DNA from: Plasmodium relictum
Taxonomy: Eukaryota > Apicomplexa > Aconoidasida > Haemosporida > Plasmodiidae
Direction of reading: 5' to 3'
Length of the DNA stretch: 64,000 nucleotides
Assembly: GCF_900005765.1 (NCBI RefSeq)
Contig: NC_041691.1
Span: forward strand, 868,001 to 932,000
Part shown: piece by piece, positions 23,706-34,121 of the stretch
Numbering within the stretch: the stretch's first letter is position 1
Layout: each line of letters begins with the position of its first letter
Notes under the pieces: model-generated
What the model saw: the letters and a program-made list of their open reading frames with translations, nothing else
What the model was told of the DNA's origin: nothing
Database searches by the model: none
Translations under genes and position numbers: made by a program

Positions 23706-25550
23706 TTATGCATTTTTATTAAAAAATTTCATATCTGAGTTATATCTTTGTGCTATTCCCTTTAATCCTTGAACAATTTCAGGAATGCTATTAATATTAT
23801 AATTCATATCAACTCCTTTAAATTCTCTTTTTTCATTTTCTTTTAATGAATTGATAAAATATTCGCACATTTGAGATTTGTCATGAAATTTTATTATAAA
23901 TTTCTTTTGCTCTTCTATAGGAATACATGAATTATAATCAATTAAATGATCATATTTTTCTAATATTAAATTTTCCTCACTATTTTTCTCCTGATTTTCA
24001 TTTTTTTCTTCATCTTGTAAACTCGTTAATTCATTAGCAGATTCCCATAAAAAATATTTATTCTTATGCATATTTTCAAATTCTTTTTTTATTGTTGTAA
24101 TATTTAACAAATCGTAAAATTCAAATACATATTTACATTCCCAATCAATATAATCATATGCAATAAAAAATTCATAAGCATTTATTATTTTTTTTGAAAA
24201 ATCTTTTAGTTCTAATAAATTATTTTCAGGACAAGTCAGTAATATATATATTTCAATATCAAGAAAATTTTCTAATTTTGCACTATTTATTTTATTAGTA
24301 ACAATTATGAAGCATTTCTTTCCGTTTTTTCTTAAAATATAATTAATTAATTTTCTTAATTCAATATTCTTATCCAAATTTACGTTACCTAATATTATAC
24401 CAAAAATATCAGAATTTTTACATTTTTCTATTAAATTGTATCTCTTTAATAAAATTTTATCTATTGTATTATTCTTCATAAAAATTTTTTCTTCATTATA
24501 AATAAATATATCGTAATCATTTCCGTATTCTAACAAAGTTCTATTTAAAAAATTATCATTTTTATATGGAAATATAAATAGGTTCATGTTTTCTGAAGAC
24601 AAATTTTCTTCTTTATTTACTATTTTGTAAATAAAATGTTTTGTTTTTACATTATAAAAAATTTTAAATAATAATCTTCCACATAGAAAAAAATATTTTT
24701 CATTTATTTTTTCTTCAATATCAAATGCAACGTATTTATTAAAAAATCCATAATACACTTTTTTATTTATATTATTAGCAATTCTATGAATACATATAAT
24801 TACGTTTGTAAATATTAAGTTATCATTTTCATCATCATTATTATATTCTCTTAAATTAACTTCCTCTTTTTCTCCTTTCTCGTTACTATTTACATAAAAA
24901 CTGTTATTTGTGAAAATATCATTGTCTACATTAAATATTACTTTATTGTCAAATGAAATACAATAATCAAAAATACTTTTATGCATAAAAGAAGCAGCGA
25001 TATCATTCATAGAATTACCATAAGAAACATCACATAAAATAGTAGAAATTTTTTTCTGTTCAAAAATTTTGTTTTCAATCAAATATTTATTAATATTGAG
25101 GAAAAAATTCTTCTCTAATTTATTTTTGTTAAATATATATATTGATGGAATATAAGGGATTATAAATGACTGACAAGAAATACCAAAATGAATTAAGAAA
25201 TCTGCATGAACATGATCAGCACTTACATAATCCTCACAACATTCATTTAATGTAGTATCGCCTAAAACATATAAGTTAATATTACTTTTTGAAGTATTTT
25301 CTTCTTTTAATTCACTTTTATTATGTTCACATTGAAGATTCATACAATTTTCTTTATTATCAATATTAGAATTAATAATTATGTTTTTATCTTTCAATTC
25401 ATTTTGAATAGCATTGCAAATATAAATAGAATCATTTAGCATAGAATCAGGCAACTGAATAGCTATACTCTTAAAATTATAATTTAAAATAATTTTTGTT
25501 ATTAATTCTATGTCATATTTTTCAATAACTTCATTTGGATTTTTTTTCAT
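23706..25550 (-). CDS. DPH2: Diphthamide biosynthesis protein 2 (DPH2)
   Basis: Single exon of 614 residues. The N-terminal block SIAIQLPDSML is followed by LGDTTLNECCED (about 97-107) and ADHVHADFLIHFGISC (about 111-126), the family's first Cys-containing domain. The C-terminal domain contains FGIILGNVNLDKN, KLENFLDIEIYILLTCPEN and LKDFSKKIINAYEFFIAYD, which match DPH2 more closely than DPH1. With DPH1, DPH2 forms the [4Fe-4S] radical-SAM-like enzyme that transfers a 3-amino-3-carboxypropyl group from SAM to a histidine of eEF2, the first step of diphthamide synthesis. An Asn/Lys/Glu-rich insert lies at about 60-90. Acts in the cytosol. The eEF2 modification links it loosely to the other translation-related genes nearby. 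Confidence 0.92.
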   Translation of the reverse strand: MKKNPNEVIEKYDIELITKIILNYNFKSIAIQLPDSMLNDSIYICNAIQNELKDKNIIINSNIDNKENCMNLQCEHNKSELKEENTSKSNINLYVLGDTTLNECCEDYVSADHVHADFLIHFGISCQSFIIPYIPSIYIFNKNKLEKNFFLNINKYLIENKIFEQKKISTILCDVSYGNSMNDIAASFMHKSIFDYCISFDNKVIFNVDNDIFTNNSFYVNSNEKGEKEEVNLREYNNDDENDNLIFTNVIICIHRIANNINKKVYYGFFNKYVAFDIEEKINEKYFFLCGRLLFKIFYNVKTKHFIYKIVNKEENLSSENMNLFIFPYKNDNFLNRTLLEYGNDYDIFIYNEEKIFMKNNTIDKILLKRYNLIEKCKNSDIFGIILGNVNLDKNIELRKLINYILRKNGKKCFIIVTNKINSAKLENFLDIEIYILLTCPENNLLELKDFSKKIINAYEFFIAYDYIDWECKYVFEFYDLLNITTIKKEFENMHKNKYFLWESANELTSLQDEEKNENQEKNSEENLILEKYDHLIDYNSCIPIEEQKKFIIKFHDKSQMCEYFINSLKENEKREFKGVDMNYNINSIPEIVQGLKGIAQRYNSDMKFFNKNA

Positions 25551-26030
25551 TATTAATTATTAATTTAATATAGAAAAAAAAAAAAAAAAAAAATTAACAA
25601 AATATATAAAAATTAAAATTAAAGTTAAATTAGCAAATGCTGAAAAAATCATAATTTAATTATTAAAAAAAAATTTTTGTTTAGTATAAATATTAAAATT
25701 TTATTTTAAATAACAAATTTTATAATCATTTTAAAAATATTTAAAAAAAAAGAAATATAGCTGTGTATAAAACATGAATAAATAAATAAATAAAATTAAC
25801 GAATCTCTATATTATTAAAGCCTACTAAAAAAAATGATGAATAACAAAATTTATCATTTATTAAATCATGCATACTATATCCTCTATTTTTTTTTTTTTT
25901 TTTTTTTTTGTTTTAATTTAAAAATTCAATAAGAAATTATAAGAACATGTAAATTTTTTAATTTTTTATGTGTATAATTAATAATACAAAATGTTCTTTT
26001 TCTTTTTCTTTTTCTTTTTTTTTTTTTTTC
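25551..26030. other. Spacer between DPH2 and Trm3-like gene
   Basis: About 480 bases of A/T DNA with poly-A and poly-T runs and a CTTTTT-type pyrimidine tract just downstream of the Trm3-like stop. It carries the DPH2 promoter and the Trm3-like 3' UTR. No other signal. Confidence 0.55.
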
Positions 26031-29000
26031 TTAAATTTGCTGTTTGAAATATTCATAAATTGTTATAGCTGCAGAAACATGAACATTTAATGATCTGATT
26101 ATTCCTTGTCCTGGTATTTCTATACATTGGTGTAAAAACAAAAGAATAGAAGAAGGTATCCCTTCCTTTTCATCACCTAATATTAAAATAGATTTTCTTG
26201 GAAAAGTAAAATTATTTAAACGTAGACTGCAATGTGTTTGTTCTAAACCTATTATAGAATACTTTTTTTTTTTTTTTATTAAATATTTTATGATATCACT
26301 CTTTTTTAATTGTTTTATATTCATCCATTTATTTGCAGTAGAAGAAATTTTTTGAAATTGATAATCCTTAATTATATTTATATTATCCAAAAATAATTTT
26401 TTAACATTAAAAATTTCGCATGTTCTACATAACCCAGCTAGGTTAGGTACTTTGTCTATTAAAGATGCTATGACAATTAAATCATTTTTTTTTTTCTTCT
26501 GATAAGCTTTTCTAAAATCTTTAATTTCAACTATATTAGTAATTGGATCAAACTTCTTTTGATAATTATTTTTATTTTTTTCTAAAATATTTTGTAATTT
26601 TTCTAGTTCAGAAATTTTATTTAATTCATTTGTTTGATCCTGTTCTAAATTTTTTATAGTGTTGTTTGTTTCTATGTGATTAACTTTTATTTTTATTTTT
26701 TCTTTTTCAGATATTTTTTCGCTATCATATTGAAAGATATTTTGATTTTCCTCTTTCTTTTCACTTATCTCATCTCTTATCTTATTTTCATAAATATCAT
26801 TAAATATTTTCAATGATATATTTTTATTCATATTATTTTTTGAAATGGTTTCTTCTTTTTCTTTTTCTAAATCTACGTTGAACATTATGCTAGACATTTC
26901 TTGCTGTACTATTTTTTTTATGCTATCTATAAAAGTGTATGATATAACTAGTTCATTATTGTATAAAATATGAGCAAACGTATTTGTGTTATTATAATTT
27001 AAATCTTCATCAAAATTATCAAATGAATAATTACAAGTTGGTAACAATATATTTATATCATCGAAATATTTTACATTCCAATATTTAAATTGTATATTCA
27101 ATTTTTCTCTAATTCTCTTGCAATCTTTATTATTCTTGATATAAGAATATATGCGTGAGAAGAATGGATTTAATAATATTTGTTTTTTTTTTTTTAGAAA
27201 TTTATACAATATGAATTGTGATATGCTTCTTATTACTGCTGAGTGAGAAGAGCATAAACAAATTATACGATATAGCAATTTGATTAAATATTTACATATA
27301 TATTCAGAGTAAAAGTAATTATTTTCTATACTAGAAATTTTATTTGCTCTTTTTTTTCTATTAGATATTTCGCAATGATAAATTCCCATTTCTACATCTT
27401 TGTTTACGCTACTATCATAATTTTTATCTTCATTATTATCATTATTTTTATCATTAAAATAATTATATTTTTTTGAATAATTACCATAACATTGTCCATT
27501 TTTATTATTATTACTTTTAGGTTCTTTATTATAATCATAAGTATTTTTTCCTTTTTTTTTTTTTAAGTTCTTACAACTCTCAACACATTTTACAATTTCT
27601 TTTTTATCGCTGTTCTTTTTTAAAATTTCGTTGAAAATATATTTCATTTTCCTTTTTTCAATTTTTTTTTTCTCTTTTTTTCTTATAATTCTGCTGTTAT
27701 ATTTTTTCTTCATTAAAAATAAATTTGAATATGAATTAAAAATTAACTCCTTGAATGAGTAATAACTATATTTTGTTTTTAGGAAAATATAAGAACATAT
27801 CATTAAAGAGCTTAACGTTAATTGCATATTCGCATTTTGATCGGACATATTTCTTAGTAAATATGGACATAGTAAAATAAAAGATGAATTACTAATTGAA
27901 GAATAAAACAATTCTAAATACTGACGCGTATTATTTAAATGATCATCATGTAAAAGTTTATTAGTGTAATATATAATATATTTTCTTTTCTTTTTCTTTA
28001 AATATTTAAAATATTTAGATAAACAGCATAACACCTGCAATCCCCTTATCTGTATATTATGTCCATTTGATGAAGGTAAAGGTGGAATTTTTTCTATTTC
28101 TTTTTCTTTGTTTTTTATTTTATTTTTCTCATTTTTACCTGTACTCATATATATGTGTCTATTATCTATTCTTCTTAAAATTTCTACAATTAAATATTCA
28201 TATATGTACAAAATATAATTTCTTTTTTTATAAAAACTGATTTTATTATTATTTTCACCACTTTTTTTAAAATAAAAATATTTTTTTTCTAACAGATTAA
28301 ATAAATTTATTAAGAATATTAAAGTCATTATTCTTAAAAAGATAGACGTATTACATATTTCATAAAGTACACTAGGAACAATTAATTCTTCATTATTATG
28401 TAATTTATTCAAAAAATATAAACATATATTTTCATTAATCAAATTATATAAATGAATATTTCCTTTTTTTATTTTAAAGGAATTATTTGTAAAACTTTTT
28501 TTATTATCTAATAGAATAAATTCTTTATACATTAATATATCAACGATGGCAATAATAAGTCTATGAATATATTCTTTATTAAGATTTACCATATCATTAT
28601 ATTCAATTAAATTGTAAAAATAAGACGTTATAAAAGGTATTATAACACTTCTACTTAAAGATAATTTTGTTTTACCATCTTCTAAGATCTTTTGCAAGTA
28701 ATTAAGTAATAAAAAAGGTTCCTCCTTTTCGTTATCATTTGTTGTTTTCATTATATATTCAATTTTTTCATTTTCCTTACTTTTTATCTTAATTTTATCT
28801 ACATTATATTCACTAGAATTTATATAACAACTCATTTCAAATTTAACAATTAAAGGATGAAATAAGGTAATAAAAATTAATTCTAACAAATGAGTAGGAT
28901 ATTTACATGCACAACACCTATCAACTAGTAAATTACTTTGCTTCAACAATAATTTTAAAAAGGAAATTTTTATTTTTTTATCAAAATTATCACTAAAAAT

Positions 29001-32000
29001 ATTAGGAATTATATAACTTTTTATAATTAAATAAGAAAAGACCAATTCCCCTTTGCATATTTCTATATCATTAATTACTTTATAAGAAAAAGAAACTATT
29101 TCGTTTTCATTTAGAGAAAAAGAATTATAAAAAATACTATTGTAAATGTATTTGTATTTATAATAATTAAAATTTTCATAATATTTATATAATACCTTTT
29201 TTTCAAATTTTAAATACTTATCACAAATAAATTTCTTAATTTCTAAATTTAGTATTTTCTGATTTAAAATTTCTAAATTTTCTAAATAAAAAAGCTTACA
29301 GATACTTGAAATAAAAGAAAAAATTAATATTATTTTTAAGTTATCTTCCTCCTTTTCTATTACATTCAAATTTATTATAACCTTTTTGCATTCATCATAT
29401 AATTCTTTTATTTCACAAAAAAAATTATTCTTTTCTGTAAAAAAATTTTTATGAACAATATCATATTTATTTTTATTATTTTTTTTTTTGTAATAATAAT
29501 CACTATTATAATAATCTAAATTATCATCAAAATTATTAATTCTATCTATATTTATATATTCTAAAGTATCAGCAAATAATAAAAGCTTGTCAAATAAGTT
29601 AATATTATTATTATTATCATTTAACTCATTAAATAATAGAAACATTTTTAATTTTTTCATATTATTTTTTATTATGCTATTTATAGAATTTTTATTAAAG
29701 AATTTTATTAAATTATTTTTAAAAGTATAAAAAATTAAAAGAGTAATAAGCTCATTTTCATCCTCTTCTTTTACATTAATTAAATCATCATATGATATAT
29801 TCTGCTTTGCTATTATATGAAAAAATCTCATGTAACCGTAAAAATACAAACGATTATTACAAGATATCACTTTATTTAAATGTATAATAAAAATATCTAA
29901 TAGCTTATTTTCCTTATTTTCAATGAAAATAAAGTTTCTTATTTCATCATTTAGTTCATTTTTTTCTTTAATAAAAAAGTTCGTATTTAAATTTAATAAA
30001 AGTTCAAAATACTCAAAATATTCTAAAAAAAAATTATCTTCAAATAATTCTAAAAAAATACAATAATTATGCACAGTAGTAAATAATTTTAAATGGTTGT
30101 TTAATTTTATTATTATTTGTAATATCAAAATTAACATGTCATTTCTTCTACTAATAGAAATATTTTTTATATTTTTTATAATATTAATAATTATTTCATG
30201 AATATTAATATTCATTTCATACGATTTAAAAATATATTTTTTTTTTTGTTTAATATTACAATTATATTTTAAGATGTTGACATCATTATAACTGATATTT
30301 CTCTTTTCTAAAATATTTACTGATTCAATTAAGCCTTCGAGCATTATTCTAATATTTATAAAAGAAAAATTTATTTTATCTAAACAATATAAAAACTTTT
30401 TAAAATAATATAAGGAGTTCTTTTTTACTATTTTTGAAATTATAAAATTTTTAATTCGAAATTCATAGTAAGGTATATCTCCTTTTGTAAATAAAGATGG
30501 CTTCATGCTATCAATAAAAAATATATGAAACAAGAATATATCATTCATACTATTTAAAAAAACATTAATATCTATTTTTTCGCTTAATTTTGTTCTATCT
30601 TTTTGAATATTTGCATATATATCCAGTTCTTTGTTTTCATAATTAATTAGTTCACAAAGAGAAAAACGAGTAACTGTATTATTTTTATGAATCATTAATA
30701 GCAAAATTAAATATTCAACTAATCGAAGTATTATATATTCAAAGTATTTACCAAAATTGGTTTCACAATTTTTTTTATCACTATTTGAGAACTTCATATT
30801 ACTTTTTAAGAAGTATGATTTGTCATTTTTAATGCAACATTTAAATATAAAATAGTCAAATTCGTCATAAAACATAAATTTATTTTTAATATATGCATTT
30901 ATCTGTCTATCATCTTCATCTCTATCATCCAATTTTAATTTAATATACTCTTCTTTTTCGCTTAGCACTTTTGATTTTTTTAATTGCCTATTATTTTTTT
31001 CTTTTAAATAACAATCATATATCCTTTCATATTTTTTTTTAATGGAATTAACAATATTTAGAAGACTAACCATTTTATACCAATTCGTTTTTAAAAGATG
31101 AACAGAAAAGTTTTGAATACATCTCAACAAGCATTCATACAATTGCCACGCCTCTGATAAAACAGAAACTTCTTTCATATAATTTAATTTTTCATAAGTA
31201 TTTATAATGGTATTAAAAATATAGATAATTTTTTTAGAAGCACTCTCATTTGTATATGCTTTATTAAATAATAATATTTGATACCTTACATCACCAATGA
31301 AACAACTTTTTATAAAATCTTCGTTATATATATAATCAATATATAAAATTATGAAATTGTAAAAATCATTTAATAAATACTCATCTACTTTATCATTATT
31401 CATATAATAGTTTAAACACATTTCATAGTAAATTTCAAAAGTAAAATCACTCTTTTCTTTTTTTATATTTGTACTTTTTTTCATTGTAATTTCATTTTTG
31501 CAAAGAAATGAGTTACTTTTTAAACTTTCATTTCTAATTATAAGAAACATCTTTTTAATAATGCTCAAGCATATATCCTCAAATTCCCTTTTAGTTAAAA
31601 TATATTCTTTAACTATAAAGCAGAAATCTTTAATTAATATGTTTCGTATTTCTTTATCATTAATAAAAACAAGATAATGTAAAATATCATTTACTATATT
31701 TTTTATTTCAATGTTATTGTCATTGCTATTCATATTTTCACTAGAATTATTACCATCATTATCAATAAATTCGAAATTTTTTGCATTTTGATTTCTTTTT
31801 TTTTCTTTTGTATTTTCTACTACTAAAATAAATAAATTACATAAATCTTTGAAATTTAAATCGAAATTTTTTAAAACATTCTGATATGATGATGATTGTA
31901 AAAAATCATTTTTTTTTTGTAATTTTTCATCAATTTCATCTTCATATTTTATATAATCACTACCATTCGTAATTTTATTAAGATCGTTTTTTCTACTACC

Positions 32001-32591
32001 AACTACTTCATTTGTTGAATTATACAAAGAGGGGTTTTGGTTATTTTGTTTTACTTCTTTAAAATAAAAATTCTCGCTATTATTTTCTTTCAAATTATCT
32101 TCGATTCTCGTTTTTATTTGTATTAATAAAAAGATAAGGATGCAAAAACTACTGTTCTCCTTTTTTATTTGAAACAGTATGTTATTTAAAAAGTTTAACA
32201 TAGTGGAAGAATAATTTGATTTTAATTTTATTAAACTATATACCCATGAAATCTCTATATTAGCAAAATTACTGTTCCAATAATTCTTAAAAATACAATC
32301 TAAAAAAAGAACCATAACTTTTATGTTTTCATATGATCTATCATTTTTTATTTTCTGCTTTATTTCATTTGAAATATAATTATTAATGTTTACTGCTAAT
32401 TCATATTTATCTATTTTGCTAATTAATTTTAATGTAATGTCAGAAAATAAATTTTTAATTATATCTTCATTAAACTCTTTTTTTATGCTTTCTGAAAAAT
32501 TAATTAGTAAACTTAAAATATCTTCAACATTTTCATTCATTGTATATACAATTTTTATAATTATACACAAATAATATAAAAAACTATTCAC
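26031..32591 (-). CDS. Trm3/TARBP1-like tRNA (guanosine-2'-O)-methyltransferase, SPOUT class
   Basis: Single exon of 2186 residues. The last 150 residues are a SpoU-type SPOUT domain with its knot motifs in order: NLAGLCRTCEIF (motif 1), SILILGDEKEGIPSSIL (motif 2) and IEIPGQGIIRSLNVHVSAA (motif 3). Motif 3 is close to yeast Trm3, which 2'-O-methylates G18 in the tRNA D-loop. The preceding 2000 residues are a poorly conserved, Ile/Asn/Lys-rich helical region, corresponding to the large alpha-solenoid of Trm3/TARBP1 but enlarged (yeast Trm3 is about 1436 residues). The first Met precedes a hydrophobic stretch; a second Met 17 codons later (MNENVEDIL) is an equally good start. The methyltransferase class is clear; the G18 target is family inference. 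Confidence 0.88.
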   Translation of the reverse strand: MNSFLYYLCIIIKIVYTMNENVEDILSLLINFSESIKKEFNEDIIKNLFSDITLKLISKIDKYELAVNINNYISNEIKQKIKNDRSYENIKVMVLFLDCIFKNYWNSNFANIEISWVYSLIKLKSNYSSTMLNFLNNILFQIKKENSSFCILIFLLIQIKTRIEDNLKENNSENFYFKEVKQNNQNPSLYNSTNEVVGSRKNDLNKITNGSDYIKYEDEIDEKLQKKNDFLQSSSYQNVLKNFDLNFKDLCNLFILVVENTKEKKRNQNAKNFEFIDNDGNNSSENMNSNDNNIEIKNIVNDILHYLVFINDKEIRNILIKDFCFIVKEYILTKREFEDICLSIIKKMFLIIRNESLKSNSFLCKNEITMKKSTNIKKEKSDFTFEIYYEMCLNYYMNNDKVDEYLLNDFYNFIILYIDYIYNEDFIKSCFIGDVRYQILLFNKAYTNESASKKIIYIFNTIINTYEKLNYMKEVSVLSEAWQLYECLLRCIQNFSVHLLKTNWYKMVSLLNIVNSIKKKYERIYDCYLKEKNNRQLKKSKVLSEKEEYIKLKLDDRDEDDRQINAYIKNKFMFYDEFDYFIFKCCIKNDKSYFLKSNMKFSNSDKKNCETNFGKYFEYIILRLVEYLILLLMIHKNNTVTRFSLCELINYENKELDIYANIQKDRTKLSEKIDINVFLNSMNDIFLFHIFFIDSMKPSLFTKGDIPYYEFRIKNFIISKIVKKNSLYYFKKFLYCLDKINFSFINIRIMLEGLIESVNILEKRNISYNDVNILKYNCNIKQKKKYIFKSYEMNINIHEIIINIIKNIKNISISRRNDMLILILQIIIKLNNHLKLFTTVHNYCIFLELFEDNFFLEYFEYFELLLNLNTNFFIKEKNELNDEIRNFIFIENKENKLLDIFIIHLNKVISCNNRLYFYGYMRFFHIIAKQNISYDDLINVKEEDENELITLLIFYTFKNNLIKFFNKNSINSIIKNNMKKLKMFLLFNELNDNNNNINLFDKLLLFADTLEYINIDRINNFDDNLDYYNSDYYYKKKNNKNKYDIVHKNFFTEKNNFFCEIKELYDECKKVIINLNVIEKEEDNLKIILIFSFISSICKLFYLENLEILNQKILNLEIKKFICDKYLKFEKKVLYKYYENFNYYKYKYIYNSIFYNSFSLNENEIVSFSYKVINDIEICKGELVFSYLIIKSYIIPNIFSDNFDKKIKISFLKLLLKQSNLLVDRCCACKYPTHLLELIFITLFHPLIVKFEMSCYINSSEYNVDKIKIKSKENEKIEYIMKTTNDNEKEEPFLLLNYLQKILEDGKTKLSLSRSVIIPFITSYFYNLIEYNDMVNLNKEYIHRLIIAIVDILMYKEFILLDNKKSFTNNSFKIKKGNIHLYNLINENICLYFLNKLHNNEELIVPSVLYEICNTSIFLRIMTLIFLINLFNLLEKKYFYFKKSGENNNKISFYKKRNYILYIYEYLIVEILRRIDNRHIYMSTGKNEKNKIKNKEKEIEKIPPLPSSNGHNIQIRGLQVLCCLSKYFKYLKKKKRKYIIYYTNKLLHDDHLNNTRQYLELFYSSISNSSFILLCPYLLRNMSDQNANMQLTLSSLMICSYIFLKTKYSYYSFKELIFNSYSNLFLMKKKYNSRIIRKKEKKKIEKRKMKYIFNEILKKNSDKKEIVKCVESCKNLKKKKGKNTYDYNKEPKSNNNKNGQCYGNYSKKYNYFNDKNNDNNEDKNYDSSVNKDVEMGIYHCEISNRKKRANKISSIENNYFYSEYICKYLIKLLYRIICLCSSHSAVIRSISQFILYKFLKKKKQILLNPFFSRIYSYIKNNKDCKRIREKLNIQFKYWNVKYFDDINILLPTCNYSFDNFDEDLNYNNTNTFAHILYNNELVISYTFIDSIKKIVQQEMSSIMFNVDLEKEKEETISKNNMNKNISLKIFNDIYENKIRDEISEKKEENQNIFQYDSEKISEKEKIKIKVNHIETNNTIKNLEQDQTNELNKISELEKLQNILEKNKNNYQKKFDPITNIVEIKDFRKAYQKKKKNDLIVIASLIDKVPNLAGLCRTCEIFNVKKLFLDNINIIKDYQFQKISSTANKWMNIKQLKKSDIIKYLIKKKKKYSIIGLEQTHCSLRLNNFTFPRKSILILGDEKEGIPSSILLFLHQCIEIPGQGIIRSLNVHVSAAITIYEYFKQQI

Positions 32592-34121
32592 AATGTATAA
32601 ATTATATATAACGTTTTTTGCTTTTACTTTTTTAAAACAAATTTATTACTTTATTTGCTTATAAAATATTCCTAATTAATTTTTCAATTAATTTTTTCTT
32701 TTTATTCAAGAAGTAAATTTTTGAATATTGAAATGAATATATTTTTCAAAATTTATTTATTTTTTTTTTTTTAGAAATATTTAAATGGATTATTTTTATT
32801 ATTTTTTTTTTTTTTTAACATACGTATTAAATGTATATTCAATTTTAGTTTTTTTAAATCAAAATAATATCCCTTTTTGTTAAATTGATGATTTCATATT
32901 ATTTTCTACTTTTCTAAAAAATATAAATTTATTTTTCTTTAAGGCATTTTTATATTAAAATATAACAAAAATCACTTTAAATTAGAAATTTATGTTTGTT
33001 TATTATCTTAAAAGATACACACAATTATAATTATAGGTTAGTTCTAATTTAATTTTTATAAAATTACTTTTTGAATAATAAAATTTGATATGAAACATTT
33101 ATAGAAATGCCATTTTTTTTTTTTTTTCAATTTACTAACCATGTATTTTTGAATAACATGTTTTTTTATTTCTACAAAATTTAAAAAAATTTTTTTTTTA
33201 AATTATTTACTATCTTTCTTTAAAATTCTACAAGAAAAAAAACGCATTTTTTTGTTAAAAAATTATTAATGCTTTCATTCTCTTTAGAAAAAAAAAAAAA
33301 AAAAAACTAAAAATTAAAAGTAAAATATCTTCTATTTTTTTAAAGATATATAGATATTTAAATACTTTAACAATTCTAATAAGTTTCTTTATTTAAAAAT
33401 TTAATAAATTTATTTTTTCATATATTTGTTTAATTTTATTTGTATGTAGTTATTTCCTATGTATTATTTAAAAAATATAATATTTACCTTAACCATTTTT
33501 TAAAAAATAAAATAAAATTTTGAGGTTTTTATACTTAATAGGGACTAATAAAAAAAAAAAAAAGCAAATTTTTAATTTTTAAATATTTCATATTTAATAG
33601 AATAAATATATTATATTCACTAAAATTCCTAAAATATATAACTAGGATAACTCTAATGAAAAAACTTCATGATCTTTAAGAAGAAAATTAAATCAAACTT
33701 TACCTTTTTCCATCCTTATTTTGAATTCTACGGGGTAATATTTCATAAAAAAAAATAATGTATAATAGTTTTAATAATATTTATAATCAGCAAATTGTGT
33801 CTACATTAAAATTTTAATCAAAATATATGTGTATATACACATTTATATTTTATTTCATTCATTCATTTTTTTTTATTTTTAAATAATTTTAATTAAAAAT
33901 AAAAAAAAATTCACTTAAAAAAAATAGTAATAAAAATATTTTATATTTTACTAATTTTTTTTTATAAAGAATTGTTTAGTTAAAATAATTAAGCTCACAA
34001 TATTTTATTATTCTTTTTTTTTTTTTTTTTAATTTATATACTCCAAAGGATTTAAAAATAAAATTTATTATTTTTTTTTTTTTTTTTTGTTACTAAAAAC
34101 TTAGTCTCTTTTTATAGAAAT
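32592..34121. other. Divergent intergenic region, Trm3-like / CPW-WPC
   Basis: About 1.5 kb of A/T DNA between divergent genes, with many T and A homopolymers (for example near 33290 and 34010-34090). Presumed to hold both promoters. Nothing coding recognised. Confidence 0.5.
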
